The notes: generated by a model not told the origin, from the letters alone. A stretch of 9,076 nucleotides of DNA from Brevibacterium picturae (GCF_030453725.1 NZ_JAKDJU010000123.1:1-9076); one strand, 5' to 3'; shown: positions 1 through 5,238, counted from the first letter of the stretch. Numbers and translations: made by a program.

Positions 1-50
1 TCCGGCAGAACTCGCTGACAGTGACAACTCACACGAAGAAGGAAATCACC

Positions 51-479
51 ATGGCAGATGCAACTCGGGCGCGGAAGATCGCCGACCAGATCAAGGTCAT
101 CGTCGCCAGCACGATCGAACGCAGACTCAAGGACCCCCGTCTCGGTTTTGTCACGGTCACCGATGTGCGCGTGACCGGAGACCTGCAGCACGCCTCGATC
201 TTCTACACGGTCTTCGGCGATGGCCAGGATCTCGACGCCACCGGCAAGGCGCTGGAGTCAGCGAAGGGCTTCATCCGGTCAGAGGTGGGCAAGGGCCTGA
301 CGATCCGCCTGACTCCCAGCCTCGAATTCATCGCCGACGCCGTCCCGGAGGCTGCAGCCCATCTGGATGGTCTCCTGGCCCAAGCGGCAGCCGACGACGC
401 TCGGGTTGCCGGATTGGCCAAGGACGCGAAACCCGCCGGTGATGAGGACCCGTACAAGAAGACCGACGACGAGGCCTGA
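51..479 (+). CDS. rbfA: 30S ribosome-binding factor RbfA
   Basis: RbfA is a small cytoplasmic KH-type protein that binds the immature 30S subunit near the 16S rRNA 5' helix and helps late 16S processing and cold adaptation. The 142-residue product has the family core: an N-terminal helix (TRARKIADQIK, residues 4-15), then the RRLKDPRLGFVTVTDVRVT stretch at 24-42, then the typical LDATGKALESAKGFIR helix at 61-76 and LTPSLEFIAD at 87-96. The last 30 residues are an acidic and lysine-rich tail, variable in the family. I chose ATG 51 because GAAGAAGGA lies at 35-43, 7 nt upstream. An in-frame GTG at 21 would add ten residues without homology and has no ribosome binding site. The gene normally follows infB or a DUF503 gene, which would lie just outside the window. 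Next comes a peptidase gene instead of truB. Confidence 0.96.
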   Translation: MADATRARKIADQIKVIVASTIERRLKDPRLGFVTVTDVRVTGDLQHASIFYTVFGDGQDLDATGKALESAKGFIRSEVGKGLTIRLTPSLEFIADAVPEAAAHLDGLLAQAAADDARVAGLAKDAKPAGDEDPYKKTDDEA

Positions 480-597
480 CGCCACAGCACTCCATCGCGG
501 CAGAATGTCACAGGCCCGTGGGGGAGCGGAGCGATCACGGTACGACGCAGGCAATCGCTCAATCGCGATCTCAGTCACTTCCGGGTAAAAACTTCAC

Positions 598-669
598 GTA
601 ACAGTTTTGTTATCTTTCACTTCTGGTTTAGACTTTTTCCGGTAACGAAATGATTACGACTCTGTTAAG
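598..669 (+). promoter_or_regulatory. Phased GTAAC-like direct repeats, probable response-regulator site
   Basis: The 201-nt gap between rbfA and the peptidase gene turns AT-rich in its right half. It carries GTAACA at 598, GTTATC at 609, GTAACG at 642, ATTACG at 653 and GTTAAG at 664. All five start positions are multiples of 11 bp apart, so they lie on one face of the helix. OmpR-family response regulators bind such spaced direct repeats. In actinobacteria MtrA recognises GTAAC-type repeats and controls cell-wall hydrolase genes, so MtrA is my first guess; that is inference. The first pair can also be read as a dyad (GTAACA, 4 nt, TGTTAT at 598-613). The last repeat touches the ribosome binding site of the TTG-started gene, which would suit repression. 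I find no convincing -35/-10 pair. The left half (480-597) shows only a 7-bp inverted repeat (529-535 with 554-560) and no T tract. Confidence 0.55.
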
Positions 670-680
670 GGATTTCTGCA

Positions 681-1574
681 TTGGGTAAGCACTCTTCGCC
701 AAAGCCTGGCTTTGCTAAGCAGCTCGTCCGGGATCTGACCCCCGCCAGCAAGCGCTCTGCCGGTCGGCACTCCTCGGACGCGCCGTCAACCGCCACCTCG
801 GTGTTGGCCACTGTCCGCCAGCGTCCCGTCGTTGCAGCCATCGCGGTTCCCGCCGCAGCCACCGCTGCCGTCGTCGGCTCCACCGTCGTCATGAGCCCGC
901 CTGAGGCCGGCAATGTCACGACCGAGGCCGCTGACACCTCCGCGCAGCAGGAGAAGTCGAGCCCCTCGGCCGTCAGCCAGGATGAGATCGACGCCCAGCG
1001 CGAGAAGGCCGGCGAAGAGTACATCAAGGACGTCAAGGACGATCCCAAGTACAAGAACAAGACGTCGAAGACGACACTCGACGTCAAGACTCCCAAGCCC
1101 AAGCCGTCCCCGACGAGGGAGAAGGCCCAGGCGGAGTCCGGCAGTGCGAAGTCAACCGACGAGAAGTCTTCGGGGTCGGATGAGAAGTCATCCGAAGGCG
1201 AAGGCACCCCAGAGGGCATCTCGAACGAGCCCTGCTCGGTCTCATCCTCGATCGAGTCCGGACTGCAGCCCAACGCCGTCAACGGCTACCGTGCCGTGTG
1301 CGCGAAGTTCCCCGAAGTCAAGACCTACGGCGGCGTCCGCCCAGGTTCGGGCACCTCGGACCACTACACCGGCGGGGCCGTGGACATCATGATCACCGGT
1401 GCCACCGGCGACCGCATCGCCGACTACCTGATCAAGAACTCCGGGGCACTCAACGTCAAGTACGTGATCTGGGAACAGCGCATCTGGAACCCGGGCAGCG
1501 GCTGGTCGAGCATGGAAGACCGTGGATCACCCACGGACAACCACTTCGACCACGTGCACGTGTCGTTCAACTGA
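681..1574 (+). CDS. Membrane-anchored LAS-type zinc metallopeptidase (cell-wall hydrolase-like)
   Basis: The 297-residue product probably cleaves peptide bonds in peptidoglycan outside the membrane; the substrate is inferred from fold, not shown. Residues 1-48 are basic and polar (MGKHSS start, common in actinobacterial exported proteins). Residues 49-71 form one hydrophobic segment (anchor or signal peptide). Residues 75-182 are a low-complexity Lys/Glu/Ser/Pro linker suited to crossing the cell wall. The C-terminal domain (183-297) has both LAS motifs: SxHxxGxAxD as SDHYTGGAVD (226-235) and HxH as HVH (291-293). Zinc ligands would be His228, Asp235 and His293, with His291 catalytic. Cys185 and Cys207 may form a disulfide. 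It resembles the actinobacterial ARB_07466-like C-terminal domain and M15-type peptidases; the exact family is not settled. Start is TTG 681, with AAGGGA at 667-672, 8 nt upstream. truB begins 13 nt after its stop, which suggests one transcript. Confidence 0.85.
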   Translation: MGKHSSPKPGFAKQLVRDLTPASKRSAGRHSSDAPSTATSVLATVRQRPVVAAIAVPAAATAAVVGSTVVMSPPEAGNVTTEAADTSAQQEKSSPSAVSQDEIDAQREKAGEEYIKDVKDDPKYKNKTSKTTLDVKTPKPKPSPTREKAQAESGSAKSTDEKSSGSDEKSSEGEGTPEGISNEPCSVSSSIESGLQPNAVNGYRAVCAKFPEVKTYGGVRPGSGTSDHYTGGAVDIMITGATGDRIADYLIKNSGALNVKYVIWEQRIWNPGSGWSSMEDRGSPTDNHFDHVHVSFN

Positions 1575-1587
1575 TCGCGCCTGACGC

Positions 1588-2505
1588 GTGAGTGATACTT
1601 CCCCGCAGGGCGTCCTCGTCTGCGACAAGCCCCAGGGCCTGACTTCCCACGGCGTCGTCTCCCGGATTCGGCGCTGGTACGGCACCCGCAAGGTCGGCCA
1701 TGCCGGAACCCTCGACCCGATGGCCACGGGCGTACTCGTCCTCGGCCTGGGTCGCGGAACCAAGCTTCTGGGCTACATCACCGGTGTGTCCAAAACCTAC
1801 CTGGCCACGATTCGCCTCGGCTCTGCCACACCGACCGATGACGCGGACTCCGAACCGGATATCTTCTCCGAGCCTGCGAGACTGTCGGCTGTCACCGACG
1901 GCGGGATCTCCGAGGGCGTCTCGGCATTGACCGGTGTCATCGACCAGGTTCCCAGCGCCGTCTCCGCGATCAAGGTCAACGGCCAGCGCTCCTACGCCCG
2001 TGTCCGTGCCGGTGAAGACGTCGAACTCAAGGCACGCAGGGTCGAGATCTCACACTTCACCGTCCTCGACACCCGGTATTCCGTCGCGGAGGGCCACATC
2101 GATGTCGACGTCGAAGTCGACTGCTCCTCGGGTACCTACGTACGTGCTCTGGCACGCGATCTCGGTACCAGCCTCGGCGTCCATGGTCATCTCATCGCCC
2201 TGCGGCGCACCCGTGTGGGGTCCTTCGGCATCGACGATGCCGTGACGATTCCCGAGGACCTTGACGCCGCAGCGCCCGCGCTGACTTCGCTCGCCGAGGT
2301 GGCCCGAACGCTGCTTCCGACCGTGCACGTCGATGCCGCCGAGGCCAAGGCACTCATGCAGGGTAAGACCATCCCCACCGATCGGAGCCCGGAGCAGGGT
2401 GATGAGGTCGCCGTGATCTCCGGTGACGAGCTCGTCTCGATCGCCGAGGTGCGGGCCGGGGGAGCGCTGAAGTCCCAGACGGCTTTCGCGATCGACCTCG
2501 CCTGA
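1588..2505 (+). CDS. truB: tRNA pseudouridine(55) synthase TruB
   Basis: TruB converts uridine 55 of the T-loop of tRNAs to pseudouridine and also acts as a tRNA chaperone. The 305-residue protein has the diagnostic GHAGTLDPMATGVL motif at 37-50, with catalytic Asp43. The conserved SKTYLA follows at 68-73, with Tyr71 at the same spacing from the Asp as in the E. coli enzyme. CSSGTYVRALARDLG and LRRTRVGSFG are further family motifs. The C-terminal part (about 230-305) fits the PUA-like RNA-binding domain. The start is GTG 1588, because homology begins at once (GVLVCDKPQGLTSHGVV from residue 8). There is no good Shine-Dalgarno sequence, so translation may depend on the peptidase gene ending 13 nt upstream. 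In many actinobacteria truB directly follows rbfA and precedes ribF. Here both contacts are broken by inserted genes. Confidence 0.97.
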   Translation: MSDTSPQGVLVCDKPQGLTSHGVVSRIRRWYGTRKVGHAGTLDPMATGVLVLGLGRGTKLLGYITGVSKTYLATIRLGSATPTDDADSEPDIFSEPARLSAVTDGGISEGVSALTGVIDQVPSAVSAIKVNGQRSYARVRAGEDVELKARRVEISHFTVLDTRYSVAEGHIDVDVEVDCSSGTYVRALARDLGTSLGVHGHLIALRRTRVGSFGIDDAVTIPEDLDAAAPALTSLAEVARTLLPTVHVDAAEAKALMQGKTIPTDRSPEQGDEVAVISGDELVSIAEVRAGGALKSQTAFAIDLA

Positions 2506-2507
2506 CG

Positions 2508-2558
2508 ATACAAGCGATATGTTTGTATGTCGTGAATACAACTGAAATGCTTGTTTAT
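2508..2558. promoter_or_regulatory. Two tandem palindromes, probable operator of the satD-like operon
   Basis: This AT-rich stretch stands out from its GC-rich surroundings. Palindrome 1 pairs ATACAA (2508-2513) with TTGTAT (2523-2528). Palindrome 2 starts with ATACAA (2536-2541) and ends with GCTTGTTTAT (2550-2558 and the base before), an imperfect inverse of the ATACAAGC half-site at 2508. The two units are 28 bp apart. TTGTAT (2523) and ATACAA (2536) also face each other over a 7-nt gap. A helix-turn-helix protein is encoded 28 bp downstream, so autoregulation is a natural guess. The promoter probably lies within or beside these repeats, but several weak -10-like hexamers compete and I cannot choose one. 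Confidence 0.5.
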
Positions 2559-2585
2559 TGCGGTGGGGTTTGGTTCACTTGAGTC

Positions 2586-3251
2586 ATGTACGTCATGACC
2601 ATCGATCAGCGAGGATCTCGTGAGCGCACCGATGGGGTGCCCGAGGTACTCGACATCTTGGACCGCGTTGAGTCTCGACTGGGGTTCGAACGCACGATCG
2701 GCGATGAGGTGCAGGGTGTTCTCGACTCAGCTGAGCAGGTGACGCTCGCCGTGCGACTGCTGGCCGCTCAGGCAGGATGGCACATCGGAATCGGAATCGG
2801 ATCCGTCGACACTCCATTGCCGAGGTCCACCGCCGAAGGCAGAGGAGAGGCGTTCTACGCGGCCAGGCGTGCGGTCGAAGCCGCCAAGGGCGCTCCCGCC
2901 CATCTTGTCGTGGACCCGACCACGGGTCACGGGGGTCTGGCTGAGAGCGCTCTGCGCCTGATGGTCTGGACATTCGAGAACATCCGTCCCCAGCCTCGTC
3001 GTTACATCGACTACCGGCTCGACCAGCCCGAATCCACCCAGAACGACATCGCAGTGCACTTCGACGTCTCCCAGCAGGCGGTCTCCCACGTGCTCTCACC
3101 AGGTGGGGTGGAGCTCATCGAGGGTGCCTGCGCGCTGTCGACCTTCCACCTCGGACAGATGGGAGAGGGCCAGGGCGGCGAGTCGCGGGACGGGCACTCT
3201 CAGAGCGATGACGTGAAGGACGACTCCCAGGCAGGTGACCATGTGGTTTGA
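2586..3251 (+). CDS. SatD-family-like protein with C-terminal helix-turn-helix
   Basis: The biochemical function is unknown. SatD is named after the secretion and acid tolerance (sat) locus of Streptococcus mutans. The 221-residue product shows the SatD layout: MYVMTIDQRGSR (1-12) for the usual MYVAxxGDIxxSR, then TIGDEVQGVL (37-46), WHIGIGIGSV (65-74), GEAFYAARRAVEAAK (87-101), and a C-terminal helix-turn-helix with TQNDIAVHFDVSQQAVSHVL at 151-170. The N-terminal part (1-112) follows the motif order of class III nucleotidyl cyclases, with Asp7 and Asp40 in the metal-ligand positions; I infer this. The Asn expected in the VNxAxR motif is Phe here. The last 30 residues are polar and probably disordered. 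ATG 2586 is chosen because the family starts MYV. The Shine-Dalgarno is poor; ATG 2595 is an alternative. The downstream membrane gene overlaps the end by 11 nt. Confidence 0.75.
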   Translation: MYVMTIDQRGSRERTDGVPEVLDILDRVESRLGFERTIGDEVQGVLDSAEQVTLAVRLLAAQAGWHIGIGIGSVDTPLPRSTAEGRGEAFYAARRAVEAAKGAPAHLVVDPTTGHGGLAESALRLMVWTFENIRPQPRRYIDYRLDQPESTQNDIAVHFDVSQQAVSHVLSPGGVELIEGACALSTFHLGQMGEGQGGESRDGHSQSDDVKDDSQAGDHVV

Positions 3252-3612
3252 CGTACTCATCGCGGTCCTCGCGGCGATCGTGGCCGCGGCGGGCGGCTAC
3301 CCGCTCGTTCCGCTCTTCCTGCGGATGACCCATGATGGCCCCGGCTCGAAGCCGACCCGCACCGGCAGTGAGGACATCGAGGTCCTGCGCGGCGGACTGT
3401 GGATCGGCATCGTCGAACGCGCGCTCATTGCCGGCGCCATCGTGCTGGGACGTCCGGAGCTCATGGCCGTCGTCGTTGCGGTCAAAGGTCTCGGACGCTT
3501 CGCAGAGATCAAGTCCTCCGCCGCAGCAGGCGAGCGTTTCATCATCGGAACGTTCGTCTCCATCACGATCGCCTCTCTCGTCGGCGTCATCGGCTGGGCC
3601 GTCATCTCCTGA
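3241..3612 (+). CDS. Small membrane protein, DUF3307 C-terminal-like, partner of the SatD-like gene
   Basis: The function is unknown. The 123-residue product has three likely membrane helices: residues 4-28, about 54-82, and 99-122. A charged loop (30-50) lies between the first two. The motifs GGLWIGIVER (51-60), VAVKGLGRF (79-87) and ERFIIGTFVS (98-107) match, from memory, a pattern I know from the C-terminal part of DUF3307 membrane proteins (G..IG.LER, AAKS..RF, EY.LIGT..S). DUF3307 genes often sit next to satD genes. The N-terminal half of DUF3307 is missing, so this is a short form. ATG 3241 is preferred: AGGCAGG at 3229-3235 sits 5 nt upstream. GTG 3235 is an in-frame alternative. The start overlaps the SatD-like stop by 11 nt, which indicates translational coupling and a shared job, possibly with the membrane protein relaying or anchoring the SatD-like protein (inference). 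Confidence 0.75.
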   Translation: MWFDVLIAVLAAIVAAAGGYPLVPLFLRMTHDGPGSKPTRTGSEDIEVLRGGLWIGIVERALIAGAIVLGRPELMAVVVAVKGLGRFAEIKSSAAAGERFIIGTFVSITIASLVGVIGWAVIS

Positions 3613-3625
3613 CGCGTGCGCGGGC

Positions 3626-3685
3626 GAACGTGTGGGAGCATCGGTGGGTCGGCACGTGTGATCAGCCGTGGGTTAGCACGTGTGA
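3626..3685 (+). repeat. Three direct repeats with core ACGTGTG upstream of ribF
   Basis: GAACGTGTGG (3626-3635), GCACGTGTGA (3652-3661) and GCACGTGTGA (3676-3685) are direct repeats spaced 26 and 24 bp apart. The last two are identical over ten bases and contain the palindrome CACGTG. They lie between the membrane-protein gene and the candidate ribF promoter, with the third copy inside the promoter spacer. That layout suits binding sites of a regulator of ribF, but no regulator can be named. They do not form a CRP/GlxR-type TGTGA-N6-TCACA site. Confidence 0.4.
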
Positions 3686-3701
3686 ACATCTCTGCGATAA
3701 C
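3673..3701 (+). promoter_or_regulatory. Candidate ribF promoter (extended -10)
   Basis: TTAGCA (3673-3678) matches four of six bases of the -35 consensus. After 17 bp comes GATAAC (3696-3701), which matches four of six bases of the -10 consensus and is preceded by TGC, an extended -10. Transcription would begin near 3708, giving a leader of about 26 nt with GGAAGGAG at 3716-3723. The leader is far too short for an FMN riboswitch. No terminator separates it from the upstream gene, so read-through is also possible. Confidence 0.45.
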
Positions 3702-3733
3702 CTGATGCGGTGCACGGAAGGAGCAAGCGTCGA

Positions 3734-4672
3734 GTGGAGCTTTATCACGGACTGAATGAGGTCGGGACCGACGATGTCGGCACCGTCGTGACCCTGGGCA
3801 ACTTCGATGGAGTCCACCGCGGTCACCAAACCGTTCTCCAAGCTGTAGCGGCACTGGCCGGCGCGCGATCCCTGCGCTCCGTGGCCATGACCTTCGACCC
3901 GCATCCGCGCACGATCCACCGCCCGGATGAGCCGACGCTGATGATCACGAGCACCGATCAGAAGGCCGACTTCATCGCAGACACCGGCATCGACGCCCTG
4001 TTCGTCCAGCACTACGACCTCGACTTCGCAGCCCAGAGCGCTGAGGAGTTCGTCCGCACCTACTTTGTTGAGGCTCTGGCCTGCGAAATCGTCGTCGTCG
4101 GTGATGACGTGCGCTTCGGCAAAGACAACGAAGGCACCATCGAGACGCTGCGCCGCCTCGGCGAGAAATACGGGTTTCGGACCGAGACGATCGATGAGGT
4201 CGGACGCGGCGGCCGGTATTCCTCGTCGCGGATCCGTGAGCAGATCGTGGCCGGCGATGTCGCCGAGGCTGCCGATCAGCTGGGTCGCTACCACCGGGTC
4301 GAAGGCACTGTCGTTCACGGCGACGCCCGCGGTCGTGATCTCGGTTTCCCGACCGCGAACCTGTCCGAGGATGCCGAGGGCCTCATCCCCGCCGATGGCG
4401 TCTATGCCGGGTGGGCGCGGTTCGCCGGTGAGGATCAGGCATACCCCGCGGCGATCTCAGTGGGCACCAACCCCACGTTCGAGGGCAGCGTGCGGCGGGT
4501 CGAGGCTCATGTTCTCGATAAGGAATTCGGCGAATTCGACGTCTACGACCGGCATATGACTCTCGAGTTCGTGTCGCGGATCCGTGGCCAGGTGACGTTC
4601 ATCGGCATGGACGAACTCGTCGTGAAGATGCACGAGGATATTGCCGATGTGCGCGAGGTGCTCCACACCTGA
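3734..4672 (+). CDS. ribF: Bifunctional riboflavin kinase / FAD synthetase RibF
   Basis: RibF phosphorylates riboflavin to FMN and adenylylates FMN to FAD in the cytoplasm. The 312-residue protein has the usual two modules. The N-terminal nucleotidyltransferase (about 15-180) has GNFDGVHRGHQ at 22-32, VVGDDVRFGKDNEG at 121-134 and SSSRIR at 163-168. The C-terminal riboflavin kinase (about 185-312) has GRDLGFPTAN at 200-209, holding the PTAN motif, and VEAH (256-259), with Glu257 the likely catalytic base. The second position of VVGxDFRFG is altered to VVGDDVRFG, a mild change. Start is GTG 3734, with GGAAGGAG at 3716-3723, 10 nt upstream. An earlier in-frame GTG at 3710 lies before that ribosome binding site and would add eight non-homologous residues. 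The gene has its own likely promoter and sits 93 nt before rpsO. Confidence 0.97.
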   Translation: MELYHGLNEVGTDDVGTVVTLGNFDGVHRGHQTVLQAVAALAGARSLRSVAMTFDPHPRTIHRPDEPTLMITSTDQKADFIADTGIDALFVQHYDLDFAAQSAEEFVRTYFVEALACEIVVVGDDVRFGKDNEGTIETLRRLGEKYGFRTETIDEVGRGGRYSSSRIREQIVAGDVAEAADQLGRYHRVEGTVVHGDARGRDLGFPTANLSEDAEGLIPADGVYAGWARFAGEDQAYPAAISVGTNPTFEGSVRRVEAHVLDKEFGEFDVYDRHMTLEFVSRIRGQVTFIGMDELVVKMHEDIADVREVLHT

Positions 4673-4683
4673 TAAGCTGAACG

Positions 4684-4714
4684 TTGCCGTTTTCACCGGC
4701 CGCGGTTCGATAGT
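4684..4714 (+). promoter_or_regulatory. Candidate rpsO promoter
   Basis: TTGCCG (4684-4689) is a fair -35 hexamer. The -10 is either TCGATA (4707-4712, 17-bp spacer) or GATAGT (4709-4714, 19-bp spacer). The start of transcription would be near 4720. That falls inside the inverted repeat at 4715-4736, so either this promoter or the RNA hairpin reading is wrong, unless the hairpin forms only in read-through transcripts from ribF. Confidence 0.35.
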
Positions 4715-4736
4715 GCTGAGACTGACAGGTCTCGGC
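4715..4736 (+). other. Hairpin in the rpsO leader
   Basis: An 8-bp stem pairs 4715-4722 with 4729-4736 around the loop TGACAG. It holds one U-G pair (4717/4734) stacked on a G-C pair (4718/4733). Further out, CGCGG (4701-4705) can pair with CCGCG (4738-4742), giving a two-part structure that ends 10 nt before the ribosome binding site (4752-4760). Ribosomal protein S15 represses its own mRNA through leader RNAs in several bacterial groups and recognises a G-U/G-C step in 16S rRNA. This stem is therefore a candidate autoregulatory element; that is inference. Confidence 0.4.
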
Positions 4737-4765
4737 GCCGCGCAACGATCATGAAGGAGAAGTCC

Positions 4766-5035
4766 ATGGCTCTCAGCACTGCTGAAAAGCAAGAGGTCAT
4801 CAAGGAATATGCAACTCACGAGGGCGACACCGGTTCTCCCGAGGTCCAGGTTGCGCTGCTCACCCGCCGGATCGTCGAGCTCACCGAGCACTTCAAGGAT
4901 CACAAGCACGACCACCACTCGCGTCGTGGCCTGCTGCTCCTCGTCGGCCAGCGCCGCCGGATGCTCAAGTACCTGCAGCGCGTTGAGATCGAGCGCTACC
5001 GCTCGCTCATCAAGCGCCTCGGTCTGCGTCGCTGA
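4766..5035 (+). CDS. rpsO: 30S ribosomal protein S15
   Basis: S15 is a primary binder of the 16S central domain and forms intersubunit bridge B4. The 89-residue product is of the standard length and is recognisable throughout: DTGSPEVQVALLTRRI at 21-36, LTEHFKDHKHDHHSRRGLL at 39-57, and the C-terminal ERYRSLIKRLGLRR. The rRNA-contacting residues are present (Thr22, Gly23, His42, Asp49, Ser52). ATG 4766 is chosen because GAAGGAGAA (4752-4760) ends 5 nt upstream. An in-frame ATG at 4751 sits before that site and is not used. A strong hairpin follows 64 nt after the stop, and pnp is next, the same order as in E. coli and most bacteria. Confidence 0.98.
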   Translation: MALSTAEKQEVIKEYATHEGDTGSPEVQVALLTRRIVELTEHFKDHKHDHHSRRGLLLLVGQRRRMLKYLQRVEIERYRSLIKRLGLRR

Positions 5036-5099
5036 GGCCAGCGCCCTGACATTGAGTCCGACTCGGACGAGCTGACACCGGCTCGAACGAGACTGCGCT

Positions 5100-5144
5100 C
5101 AGACGAAGAAGCGTCCTGCATCATGCAGGGCGCTTCTTCGTCTG
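5100..5144 (+). terminator. Long hairpin between rpsO and pnp: terminator or RNase III site
   Basis: Bases 5100-5120 pair with 5124-5144 in a 21-bp stem with a three-base loop (TCA). The only non-Watson-Crick pair is U5114-G5130. The lower half is purine-rich on the 5' side (CAGACGAAGAAGCG). There is no run of T after it, so it is not a classical intrinsic terminator, though many actinobacterial terminators lack a U tract. The position, just after rpsO and before a separate pnp promoter, matches an rpsO terminator. A double-stranded stem of this length would also serve RNase III. A smaller hairpin, TCTGGG (5141-5146) with CCCAGA (5151-5156) around TACG, shares the last four bases and competes with it. 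Confidence 0.8.
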
Positions 5145-5162
5145 GGTACGCCCAGATCAATT

Positions 5163-5200
5163 CTCCCCGCCAGACCCGGCTGCCTCCCCGCCAGACCCGG
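5163..5200 (+). repeat. 17-nt direct repeat, 21-bp period
   Basis: CTCCCCGCCAGACCCGG occurs twice without mismatch, at 5163-5179 and 5184-5200, with CTGC between. The 21-bp period is two helical turns. It lies between the rpsO hairpin and the pnp promoter, and the opposite strand is G-rich. It may be a regulator site or a piece of an intergenic repeat family; I cannot tell from one window. Confidence 0.75.
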
Positions 5201-5238
5201 GTGGCATGCGTCTCGACCGGGAAACGGGGCATCTGCGG

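Noticed and set aside
1..18. End of an upstream gene (reading SGRTR then TGA at 16-18)
   Set aside because: Gene order suggests infB or a DUF503 gene ends here, but five codons do not identify a protein, and the other two frames are also open at the edge.
529..560. Terminator after rbfA (GAGCGAT with ATCGCTC)
   Set aside because: A 7-bp stem with an 18-nt loop and no T run is too weak.
480..680. c-di-AMP (ydaO-type) riboswitch before the secreted peptidase gene
   Set aside because: Such riboswitches often precede actinobacterial cell-wall hydrolases, and a GGGGGAGCGGA stretch lies at 520-530. The remaining conserved boxes are not visible, and the likely operator or promoter lies downstream of that stretch.
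2050..2541. Minus-strand open frame across the truB 3' end
   Set aside because: Composition is that of an antisense shadow, and truB homology covers the plus strand to 2505.
3652..3690. CRP/GlxR-type site upstream of ribF
   Set aside because: TGTGA occurs, but no TCACA follows at the required 6-nt spacing.
3613..3733. FMN riboswitch upstream of ribF
   Set aside because: The predicted leader is about 26 nt and none of the conserved RFN boxes is present.
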